Source: Panax quinquefolius (taxonomy: Eukaryota > Streptophyta > Magnoliopsida > Apiales > Araliaceae). From it: a stretch of DNA of 64,000 bases. Location of the stretch: NCBI GenBank assembly GCA_020205615.1, contig CM035171.1:125430161-125494160 (forward strand). Direction: 5' to 3'. The translations under genes and the position numbers were made by a program. The notes beneath the pieces are model-generated. The model saw nothing but the letters and a program-made list of their open reading frames with translations, was not told where the DNA came from and searched no databases. Positions 11,558 through 21,961 of the stretch are shown piece after piece. Position 1 is the first letter of the stretch. The number at the start of each line of letters is the position of its first letter.

Positions 11558-14026
11558 TGTGAAACCCCAGATTTTATGAATAAAGAATTAATTTTCTCGA
11601 TATAATTTTTTTATATTATAGTGTGAATTTGAGATAATGTTATAGTTGTGGGTAATATTTATAAATTTTGCAAAGTATGCAAGTTGTCATATTATATTCG
11701 ATTAGTCTGGGAATATTAGTTTTAAACAGAAATATTCGCATTTACTCAAGACAATCATCATGGATTGGATTAACGGAATTATCATTCGGATCGAGAAAAC
11801 GACAAAAATATTTTATTGAAAATAATGGCGGAAGTTTTACCGTTGATATTGTTGAACTACTCGGTAGTAAAAGTACAAGAATGTCGCGTTGTTCGTAGTA
11901 GTAGTAATACGGTGTTGATTATTGATATTTATGTGAGAAGTCACTCGGTTTTGTTCAATTATTGCTACAATAGTTCTTTGACAAGATCTCACATTATTTG
12001 ATTCAATTATTGTTGATTTAGAAGTTTTGTTTTATTAGTATTATTAACGTAATAAAATGAAACATCTTTTTATATAAAATGTAATACTTTATTAAAGTTA
12101 TTCTATAAATGTAATATATTATATACTATTATGCATACTATTTTGCATAGTAAAATCTTTTTATATAAAAATGTAATACTTTATTAAAGTTATTTATATA
12201 TAGAATATATTATATTTTATTATATATAGTGTTTGCATAGTGCCCGCGATAGTATTTGCATAATAAAAATCTTTTATATAAATAGAATATATTATATTTT
12301 ATTTAAAAGATTTTTCTTTAAATATGGACCGCCGATTAAAGTAAATCAATGCAGACCGTTCATGGATTAATTACTATGCATTCCATTTTCCTATAAATAA
12401 AAGTTCATTCCTTCATTATTTTTTCTTTAATTCATTGAACTCTGAGAGAGAAACTATAGAAAGAGACTATAGAGAGATAGAAGAAAAGTTTTTCGCTACT
12501 TCACTACTCTTATATCAAGTATTATTTTACGGTAAGGGATATTATTCTTTTGTATTCAAGAAGAGAACTTCTGTTATCCCATTTCTTTATTGTTCGTTGA
12601 ATAACTCAGATACGCTGGCTACTCTATACTTGGTGACATTCTTCTATTATTCGTCTTTATTATTCGCCGGAATATCCGTCTCGTGCTATATGTTGACCTA
12701 GTTCCATTTTATTATTCCGCCTTTATTATTCTCGTCGAATATCTCGTGCATCGTATATCTGTGGGACACTGGTTCCATCATTTATTATTCCGCATTTATT
12801 ATTCTCGTTGGAACATCCCGTCGATTGTGAATTTCACTTAACTGGTTACATTATTATTATTCGCTTTTAAATAACCGCCTATGCGCAAGTACCGCATGCA
12901 TGGTGATATCTTTTGTTATTCCATTCTAGTATTATACTCGGTTGATTAAAATTTTGACTTCTATACTCCATGAAATTAGTGGAATATCCTCGATATTTGC
13001 GCTTCATCCAAAGATCTTTTCGTGGAAATATTCTTCCGAGCATTCTTGAATTTAATCTACAAGCAAAGATCATGTTGACAATTTGGACGTTTTGGTTCCT
13101 GGATAAATTAATTCTTGAACTTGTTTAATTGAATTCTTATATCATTGTCATCATCCTCATGTTTATGTTATGTTGAAAGTCATCTGTGGCCTGTAGTGCA
13201 TAGATGGACTTGGTATGATTATGACCAGGGATTATTCGGTGTAATCATGACCGTAATATTACAAATGATGTGGAAAAAGTCCTCATTGGCCCGTAGTACA
13301 TTGATGGAAAGTTTTTGGTATGATTATGGCTATGAATTCTCTTTGGCCGTAGTGCAAAGATGAATTGTTTTATGGCATGATCAGGACCGTTGATGAAAAC
13401 ATGATTATCTTAAGCCGTAGTGCATGGATAATTCGTGGTAGTGATACTAAAGAATATCGTTGGCCGTAGTGCAGGGGTGATTCGATGATGTGGATTATTT
13501 ATTAAGCTGAGTCCCAGCGATAACAGTGATGAAAAATCTTTTTAATCATAAAAGATAGTAGATTTTATTTTCTACTTGACTCTTTTAATGGAATGCTTGT
13601 TCCGCTGCAGTTAAACTTGATGTCTATTGTATTTTATCGGTTTAACATTGTTGGAGACTAATGATAATTTATTCTGGATTATCTTAGTCATAATATTTCT
13701 TACTGGGCTAGTTGAGCTCACCCTTTCTTTCACTGTTCTCTTCAAGAAATGAGAATATAATTTGGGACGAGTCGGGGAACGGAGTGATGGTCCGGAGGAT
13801 AAGATTAGTAGTCCTCACTATTCGTGAAATAGTGTGATAATAATTGTAATGAGGACTCCTTTTGAGTTTGTATAATCTCTAGTAGACAATATTTGTATTC
13901 AAACTCACAGTTTATGTTTTGTCGTATTGTACACGACAGTTGTATTAGTAAGTTGTATTTGAATTCTGTACCATGTATCTGGCGACCCAAGATGGGTGAT
14001 GTATACCTAATTTTTGGGGCGTCACA
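11558..14026 (+). repeat. 3' LTR, variant A (right copy)
   Basis: It begins TGTGAAACCCC after the polypurine tract and ends GGGGCGTCACA. It is homologous to 6672-9312 and shares the 55-60 bp array (12590-12900) and the GCCYGTAGTGC stem-loop series (13185-13475). TATA: CTATAAATAAAAG near 12391-12403. It carries an extra AT-rich tandem insert at about 12060-12310 that the left copy lacks. It abuts copia gag at 14027. The right flank CAAAG does not match the left flank of 6672. Confidence 0.8.
12060..12310 (+). repeat. AT-rich tandem repeat in LTR-A (right copy)
   Basis: About two and a half copies of a roughly 110-bp AT-rich unit built on CTTTTTATATAAAA, GTAATACTTTATTAAAG and GAATATATTATATTTTA. 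It is absent from the equivalent place in the left LTR-A copy, so it is a later local expansion or insertion. Confidence 0.65.
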
Positions 14027-14371
14027 CAAAGTAGAGGTTATTCTATAAACATTGGAACTATATTTCGTAATTGATTTGTAATCTTGTAGCTTTAAATTAA
14101 GCCACTCAAATTTGGCATTAGGGAGAACAACCAATTTTTGGTGGTCAAATCTTTCCTTAAGTTGTGTCCATAAAGACAAAGGATCTTTGACTGTTAAATA
14201 CTCAGTCTTTAATCCTTCATCAATATGGTGACGAAGAAAAATTATGGCTTTTGCATTTTGTGCCGAAGTTGCTGTATTTCCTGATTCAATGGTTTTTTCT
14301 AACTCATTTGCACGAAGGTGCAATTTTGCATCAAGTGCCCATGCCATATAGTTGTCTCCAGAGATTTTCAA
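14027..14371 (-). pseudogene. Ty1/copia gag (UBN2-type), truncated at its C-terminus
   Basis: The minus-strand frame starts MKISGDNYMAWALDAKLHL and continues through NAKAIIFLRHHIDEGLKTEY, LTVKDPLSLWTQLKERFDHQ and LKLQDYKSITKYSSNVYRI, the standard N-terminal part of plant copia gag. It is cut at 14027 by the end of the gypsy LTR; residues after that point in the open frame are LTR sequence. The zinc knuckle, protease and integrase are absent. Confidence 0.85.
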
Positions 14372-14592
14372 ATAGAAAAATTTATTTTTGCCAAATTTGC
14401 CATCTATTCTGGGTTAAAACACAATTATTATTTATTAAAACAATAAATAATTGCATGTATGATATATATAAAAATAAACTAAATCACGACTTCAAGTGGT
14501 AATAAAGTACAAAAATAAATATTCTTATATATATGTTATTAACATATTATCTTACTAAAAAGAATATGCAATCGTTAATGTATATATATTAA

Positions 14593-14595
<3 letters not shown>

Positions 14596-14630
<35 letters not shown>
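14596..14630. repeat. (TA)n microsatellite
   Basis: About 17 TA repeats in the copia 5' leader. Confidence 0.95.
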
Positions 14631-14632
<2 letters not shown>

Positions 14633-14639
14633 AAATTGC

Positions 14640-14960
14640 AAATGGATCTTCACCCATGATGCGCCAATCCACGTGAGCATGATCATTTCCACAATTTAAT
14701 AAGGAATGAATAAAAGGATCATTCACCACGCATGTGGTAATCCACATGTATGAGTTATTAAATGAGAATAATAAATAACGGAACCAGTCACGCGTAAACG
14801 CATACGGACATGATATTCCAAATGAATAATAAATAATGGAACCAGTCCCAGTAAAACGCATGTGCATGTGATATTCGACATAATAATAAAGAATGGAATA
14901 ATAGAAGAATTTCACCATGTATGCGGTACTTCGCATATACATGTTATTCCAACATAATAA
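14640..14960 (-). repeat. Copia leader array related to the gypsy LTR-A array
   Basis: Read on the minus strand, units contain TTTATTATT, GGAATATCA and a GGTTCC box with TTTAC stretches, plus the segment TGGTGA-ATTCTTCTATTATTCC. The same components in the same order occur at 7800-8270 and 12590-12930 in the gypsy LTR-A. The segment lies between copia gag and the primer-binding site, where a copia leader belongs. Confidence 0.65.
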
Positions 14961-15063
14961 TAAATTGCAAGAATTTAAAGGATATTATAAGAATAAAATT
15001 ATATTATTGGTGGCATAGCCAAACCTGTAATATAATAATAAATTGTAAGAATTTAATTTTACT

Positions 15064-15096
15064 ATCTCAGTTGGTTAGAGTCTCGTGCTGATAACA
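15064..15096 (-). other. Copia primer-binding site matching the 5' half of tRNA-Ile
   Basis: The plus strand reads CTCAGTTGGTTAGAG-TC-TCGTGCTGATAACA and abuts the LTR start TGTTATAAAAC at 15097. It matches the D-arm to anticodon-loop segment of eukaryotic tRNA-Ile(AAU), so it is complementary to an internal tRNA stretch rather than the 3' end. Priming from an internal (half-)tRNA is known for some copia elements. The base opposite anticodon position 34 is C on the element strand (G here, where the tRNA gene has A). Confidence 0.65.
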
Positions 15097-15350
15097 TGTT
15101 ATAAAACTTTAGCAAAAGTGTATAAAGATACTCTTATAATTGCTGCATAAAATTAGAGAGAATAAGCAAGAGAAAAGGAGAGAGAAACTTTGAGAGAATT
15201 TATTCAGAGAAGTTTTCTTCTGTATTTTTCATTGAGCACTCATTCCTTATATAGGCAAGGTAGGAGTCACGGGGAGGAATAAACCTTCACGGGGTGAAAG
15301 AAGCAGAAGGAAGCAAGAGTTCATATGGAGGGAATCATTGTATTACAACA
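15097..15350 (-). repeat. Copia 5' LTR
   Basis: Bounded by TGTTATAAAAC on the left and TATTACAACA on the right (TG...CA), about 254 bp. It contains the near-palindromic TATA-like CCTTATATAGG near 15247-15257 and purine-rich AGAGA stretches. Its position next to the primer-binding site and upstream of copia gag (minus strand) supports the call. The matching 3' LTR was not found. Confidence 0.65.
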
Positions 15351-15730
15351 ATTTTATATTTTTGTAAAAATTGAGACTTTTTTAGGGAAAAAAAGTTAAT
15401 GGAGTAGTAGTATGCGCACCAAAGGAAAATATTTACCAGGCCAAAGGTAGATGAAGTCAAACACACGGTGAAAGGCATGGTCAAGAGGCAGTTATAAGTC
15501 AATGAAAATCACATTTATCACAATTTTCTCAGAATGAATGGTTACCTAGCTCCTTGTCTCTTTCAATAGGACGATTATGGACACATTAGAGCCCTATTTT
15601 ACTTGGTTAAATTAGAAACTAATTAATTTAGTTAATTAATTAGGATTGGTGAGATCCTATTGAAGCATTAATGTAATTCTTTCTTAATTTTAGGTTTAAA
15701 TGTTGTTATATAAAAATAAGACTTAGGGGC
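15351..15730. other. Intergenic, nothing recognised
   Basis: AT-rich sequence between the copia LTR and the candidate transposon end at 15731. No coding frame, repeat or RNA gene was recognised. Confidence 0.5.
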
Positions 15731-16090
15731 TGTTTGATAAAAACTGAATGAATCTGAATCTGAATCTGAATGGGTTGAATCTAAATTTGAATGAAAAAAG
15801 TTATTTGATAATTGATATGTCTGAAATATCTGAATACCAGTATTTTACTATTTTACCCCTTTAAACTATGTTGAACATGTATATAATTTTATCTGGACGT
15901 ATTTAAAAAAATTAAATACAATATTCATTGTACAACAAATAAAAATAAATAATTCAAATAAATTATCAAACAAATCATGATCCATCAAAACAATAAGCAC
16001 ATATAATAAGTTACTAAATAAATACATACCAAAAGCAACAAGTTCATACAAAAGATGTATCCAAAAATCAAAGTTTTGGCCATCGATCCA

Positions 16091-18880
16091 TTTAAGACCC
16101 CAAATTATTAATAAATGAAATTTATTTTTCTTCTATTTATTATTTTGAAATAGTAAGGGTTGATTTGATTAATGTGGATAGTTATGGGTAAAATACGCAA
16201 ATATTTCAAATAAGCAAGTGGTTATAAAATATTCATTATTGTCAGGGAATATTCGTTTGGTCGTGGAATATTCGTGATTGCTTGGGAATATTCGCATTGA
16301 CCAATTGATCTTTTGTGGGCCCCATAACGGAAAAACGATTGGATGAAGAAAATGACAAATATAAGTTGTTTATAAATAGCCAGTAGTAGTTATTCAAGTA
16401 ATTATCGTTGGAATACCCGGTGGTTAAAACACACTAATACGCGTTGTTGAGCAAGAAGATATGCAGTATTGCACCAATTATTGATTCTTACGTAAGAAGG
16501 CCTTTACTCAATAATTGTTACGATGAATTATTATTCAAGTATTTTATTTTATTGATTCAATAATTGCATTGATATTTTATATTTTGTTGTTTCAATAAAT
16601 TGTCATTACACAAGTATTTTCCATTATCTGAGACAATAATTCATATTATCTGAATAATATTATTGGATAACATTATTGGCAATGTCTAGAAAGTTTTTTA
16701 TACAAGGAGAGGTTTGGTCACCTAATTGCTGGCCAAGAAGTGAGAGATCCTTATTGAAAGCCCCTCTTCTCCAAGAAAGCAGTGCGGTTGTCAAGATTGT
16801 GATTCGTAATATTATTTGTGCATAATTAATTATTGATTTATATGATGAGAAAAATATTGATTTTATGTGGATATAGATGGAAAAAAATTTTAATGTGACA
16901 ATTGTTGAAAATTAATATTTTATCTTTTTACGATAAAATAATTCATTTAAATATATTATTTTAATAATATATTAACGGTGATATTTTTATAATGAATGTG
17001 GGATATATGAGTATATGAGGAGGAAGAGTATTTTTGTGGCAATAAATATTTAACACATATTTTGTGTGTTGGTGGACACAATTATTGACCGAAATTTGAT
17101 TATAGCCTGTAAAATCGCCCGTTTATTGATTTCGGTTAATTTATGTTTGGAATTTAGGAAAAATTTCTTCTATAAAGTTGTAGAGAATTGAATTTCCTAT
17201 AAAAAGTCGCGAGATTCGAATTTTCTGATAAAAGGGCTATTTATTATGAATTATTGAAGTTCCGAAACTCCGAAATAATTGATTTTTGGAAGTTTAAAAT
17301 ATTTAAAATAGGAAAAACGTTTTTGGAATGTTTAGGTGGCCTCATTTAACATGTGTAGGAGCTGAATTCAGTTGACAAGTGTGCGTATGAGGTTTTGGAA
17401 TATATATATTAATATTATATTAAATTTTCTACTTTGGTGTTCTAAGCAATTTCCTATAAATAGGTGCTTGGGTTAGAATTGAAAATCACACCGAAGCCGC
17501 AGTTTTCTCTCTATATTATCGGCGTATTCTTGTGAGTATTTTGAGTATACTTTGAGTATTGCTATATACGTGCTGCAGTTCAAGTCATAGCTTTATATCC
17601 AGGTGTTTTATTTAGAAGTCTTGTCTTTCGAGGTAAGGATGTTATTTTCTTCTCAAATGATATTATTTCTTCAATATCATTGTCTTTGAAATATTAGTTG
17701 GAACTTTTTATCAAATTTGGAACTTTTTCATGCTCGGGGTTCTTATTCATGAGTTACTTATTCATGAGTTCTTATTCACGAGTTACTATTCATGAGTTCT
17801 TATTCACGAGTTCTTATTCACGAGTACTATTCACGAAGCGTGAAGATGTTTTTTGTGAAATTTCTATCTTTTGGTGTCGAGTTACTATTCTCGTATACGG
17901 ACTATTCACGTATAATGACATTATTATTCAATCTAAGACTATTCATAGAAAAATAAAATTTCTTCTTTTTGTCCAAAATATCTATTCGGATACTAGCTTT
18001 GATTGTATCCATGTTTTGATCATTTTGAATTTTACTCCACTCACGATTACTTATGAAGTATTTTTGAACTTGGATTGTTTAAAATACTGAATCCTTAATA
18101 TTTGTTCTTTTGTTTCATCGGATTCGTTTCCTTTAAAATATTTTTCATCATCCTCACCCTAAATGATGATATTCTTGAATATCTTTGGCTGTAATGCAAA
18201 GATGAATGATTTCTTGATGAATATCTTTGGCCGTAGTGCAAAGATGAGCAGTGTTTAGATAAACATGACTAATGATGAATATCTTTGGCTTGTAGTGCAA
18301 AGATGAATATTTGATTCGAGATATATATTTATTGATGTTACTGAGGATAAAATATCGACGATGAACTTTTAAATTCATATATAGAAGATAGTAGTTTGCA
18401 TTCTCTACTTAACTCTTCTAATGAATTGTTGTTTCCATTGCGATTGTTGATTTAAAACCCGGTTGTCTATTGTATTCTATTAGATTTTTCTGTTGAAGAC
18501 TAACGATAATTTGTTGTATATTATCTTAGTCATAATATTCTTTTATTGGGCTAGTTGAGCTCACCCTTTCCTTTTGTTCCATTTTTCTTCTCGGGAGGCG
18601 AGAATGTAGCGAAAGTTTAGTGGGGTATGGAATGATGGTTATAGAGAGATTTGTTTAGTAGTCCTCACTATTTTTGTAAAATAATGTATAAATAATTGTG
18701 ATGAGGATTTATTTGGGTATGTATATTGCTCAGAAGACAATAATTGTATTTAAACTCACATTATATATGTTGTCGTATTTTGCACGACAAATGTATTAAT
18801 AAAGTTGTAGTTATTTACATACCATGTATTTGGTGACTCGAGAATGGGTTGGATGGAATGGACCTATTTTGGGGCGTCAC
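16091..18880 (+). repeat. 5' LTR of E2
   Basis: About 2.79 kb. Signature blocks are the CCTATAAATAGG promoter box (17453-17464), ACTATTCACG-type repeats (17735-17960), stem-loop repeats (18170-18310), GAGCTCACC, and the end GGGGCGTCAC. It is homologous over its length to 21962-24768. Confidence 0.88.
17454..17463 (+). promoter_or_regulatory. LTR TATA box (E2 5' LTR)
   Basis: CTATAAATAG followed by a transcribed-looking leader. The same box is at the same LTR position at 23328-23337, 26965-26974 (CTATAAATAA) and 29424-29433, and inverted at about 4213, 40016 and 47541. It is the most conserved promoter-like motif of the family, so transcription would start about 30 bp downstream. Confidence 0.7.
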
Positions 18881-18900
18881 GGTTGGTATCGAGCTTAGGG
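18881..18900 (+). other. E2 primer-binding site
   Basis: GGTTGGTATCGAGCTTAGGG follows the 5' LTR end. It matches the tRNA-iMet 3'-end complement TGGTATCAGAGC except for a missing A. The same one-base difference is seen in E1 (about 2775-2785). Confidence 0.65.
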
Positions 18901-19059
18901 ATATGATCTCTGGCGGAGATCGGGGAATAGAACTAGGAGGGGAGAGACGAGTAAATCCTTCGCTAGTGTGTCCTACCTAAGCTTATTTATTAGTTGGTTA
19001 GTATATAAGGATATTATGTGATATATTGATTTCCTTAATTAACCCTTGTTTTATGGCGA

Positions 19060-20290
19060 TGATTTGAGAATGTCGATTGAGAATATTAGCAATGGAGTAA
19101 ATGAGACCATGGAGATACACACTCACCAACGAGGAGAACGCAACAGTGGCAATGTACCTCTGTGAACAACATCATTTGAAAGAGATGATGAACGAGGGAT
19201 GTTTAGAAGCTTTTTGCGATTCATGCAAAATCGGCGAGGAGACTTCGTGTTCAAAATACTGAGGAAAAATGATAGCAATTCACGGGTGGTCACAGCCAAG
19301 CAAGCGATTCAAAGAGTTGGGACCACGAACTGGGAAAGCGGATCCGATCATGGCGAAAACATGGGTCAAGCAAATTACCAAGATATTCGATGTCTTGGGA
19401 TGCGGAGGAACAGATGGTTCCATTCTCCACCTTTATATTCCGTGGCGAAGCGATTCATGGTGGAAATCGTGAAGCGTACCCATCCATTTACTTTCTTCAA
19501 AGCATGTCTTGGGAGACATTTTGAAGCAGTTCAATGACAAGTACTTTACGAAAGTATTCGTCTATATGAAGGGAGTGGAGTTTATTAGGCTCGAGCGAGA
19601 ATAACATGGCGGTGTCCCGAAGATGAGGCGAAGTTCGCGAACTTATCCGAGTTTTGCACCTCATTTGGTGGAGAATGAGGAACGATGACGCCGATGTTTC
19701 GAGAGGTTTGAAACCTCGATACGTCGGTATCTCATTTCTCATAATTTTCTCTCTATTAGAGATGTTGTCAGCGAGGGCTCGATTATTAGAAAGCGAGATA
19801 ACGAAATACGTTCAACCGAGGGACCATAACCGGATCATACAAGAAGATAGCAATCATCGAATAACGATAACCCGGCGGAGAAAGAAGAATACGGACAAAG
19901 CGGTAACCACTACGGTGGTAATCGTGGCCATGAAAATAGAAGAAGCGAAGTCCGGAGGAGATTTTAAAAAGGAGATTCAACAACGACCATGTGAAGGCGT
20001 CGGCAAGAAGAATCGGTTCCAAGGGAGGAGAAAGACCACCGGTCGTATGTTACAAAATGCGGAAAGAGGACATATCATCACCAAACCGCCTACAACAGTT
20101 TAAGGTATGCTATAATTGTGGAAAAGAAGAACATATCGCTTTCGAGATTATACGGTATCGAAAACACATCCAATAGAATGGTGACTCAAAAGGATGTCCC
20201 GAGAAAAGTTAAAGTCAACGATTCTGGAAGAGCATTTGTCGTGACCGGTCAAAATGCGAGAACCCGAATGAAGTTAGCATGGGTTAGTTA
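19060..20290 (+). pseudogene. E2 gag relic with zinc knuckle
   Basis: Frames read KRFKELGPRTGKADPIMAK, WVKQITKIFDVLGC and ILHLYIPWRSDS, the conserved Tekay gag core, then an RGLKPRY-type motif near 19700 and a CCHC zinc knuckle CYNCGKEEHIAFE at about 20110-20150 (the final H/C positions are disturbed). The reading frame changes at least three times, so no intact gag is encoded as written. Confidence 0.8.
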
Positions 20291-21950
20291 ATTATAAATT
20301 CTTCTTGAAGTTTATATCTTACTAGAATCTGGGGTTCTACCCATTCTTTTATCTCTCTCTTGCTTTGCGCTCAACGTTTAAACTTGACTACACGGAGAAA
20401 TTAGACTTTGACCTATTTATGGAGAATCCGTTAGGAGAAACTTTCATTACATCCGTTGTTTAGAAATCTTGCTTGATTCAGGTTGGCACTATCACATTAC
20501 CTGTTAACCTTATTTCTATAGAGATATTTGCTTTTGATGTGATTTTAAGGTTAACTACTCATCATGCCGAAATTGATTACTTTCGTAAGGTTGTTAGTTT
20601 TCATATTCCTAAGTAACCTGTTATTCGAATTCAAGTAATCAAACCATTGTAGTAAAAACATTTTCATATCAAGCCATGAAGTCATTCGTTTATTACGGAT
20701 GTCAAGTTCTTAGTCTATGTTATGGATTTGAATAAAGACACGTCAGATTTGAATAATATTCCTGTTGTTATTAATTTTTCCTGACATATTTCCTGAAGAA
20801 TTTCTTGGCTTACTCCCAAAGCCTGATATTAAATTTTGTATCGACTTTGAACCCGGTACAAAACTCATTTCTAAAATCTCCTATCGAATGGCTCCTATTG
20901 AACTTCAGGAGTTAAAAATTCAACTATAGAATTTGGTACCTGAGCCTTTATCTGGTGACTTCCTTTGTGGAATGCACCAAAGCCAGACTCTCCGTAGGGG
21001 ATACCATATTCCTGCGATAGTAAAGCGATAGGTGTCATTGTAACGTCTTATCCAAGGTTGGGATATGAGTCGCGATTGAGAACAACCTAAAGTCAGTAAT
21101 CGAAATATGTAGCTTTTGAAGCTTAGTTGGTTATTATCGGAGATTTGTTGAAGGATATTCTCGAATCGCTATTCCATTAACGCGGTGACTCGTAGAGATA
21201 CAAAATTGAATGGAGCAAGGAATGTGGTAAGAGCTTGAAGAACTCAAGAGGAGACTCATTTCAAAGCACATGTTCGACCACGCCATCCTGAAAAGCGAAC
21301 GTGGTAGGCGGCGTGTTGAGTAGAAGATCGATATCAAATCACGAAAGTACGATATTGTCAAAGACTAATTTCAGTATAATTTACAAATAATAGAGATGGA
21401 GATGAAAACTCTAGGTACCACGCGTGATGATATCGAGTATAATCGACTTTAATCGATAAAGTTAAAGCTGTTCAAGCTAAACACCGGAGCTGATGAATTT
21501 GAAGAAGGAAGTGCAAGAAGTTGTTATTTCAAAAGCGAGAATCGGTGAGGTAAGGAAAGCTCAAACCTTCGATTTATTAATCCATTTGAAATTCTCGATC
21601 GAATAGAAACTGTGGCCTATAGACTCGTTTTACCGCCAAGTATGACGCGTGTTCATAACATTTTTCACGTATCGATGTTACGTAAATATGTGGACGAACC
21701 GAACCACGTCATTGAGTTAAAACCGGACGAGATAGCCGAAGACTTAACGTACGAGGAGGTACCTGTCAAAATCTTCGATAGAAAAGAACATGTCCTATGT
21801 ACCGAGGTTATACCACAAGTTAAAGTTTTGTGGAGAAACCATGCTATTGAGGAAATGACCTGGGAGTTGGAAACGGAAATGAAAGCGAGGTATTCTCATC
21901 TTTTCGAAATACCAGGTACGTACGTCAATTTTGAGGACGAAATTTCATAA
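20291..21950 (+). pseudogene. E2 pol relic lacking RT and integrase cores
   Basis: A protease region with the CPITF-like start is followed by the RT linker (about 20790-20940). Then a non-pol spacer (20975-21085) replaces the RT core. RNase H remnants follow ([12 protein letters not shown] near 21130, KANVVADVLSRRS-like near 21295). Last comes C-terminal pol, open from 21612 to 21950 and ending with KVLWRNHAIEEMTWELE and MKARYSHLFE, the chromodomain-like tail of Tekay/Del elements. The element cannot supply its own RT or integrase. Confidence 0.8.
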
Positions 21951-21961
21951 GGAGGGGAGGT

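Noticed and set aside
13805..14026. C-terminal 74 residues of the copia gag open frame
   Set aside because: They translate gypsy LTR sequence beyond the 14026/14027 junction. The genuine gag frame ends there.
15060..15096. A tRNA-Ile gene
   Set aside because: Only the D-arm to anticodon-loop segment is present, with no 3' half. It abuts a copia LTR, so a primer-binding site fits better.
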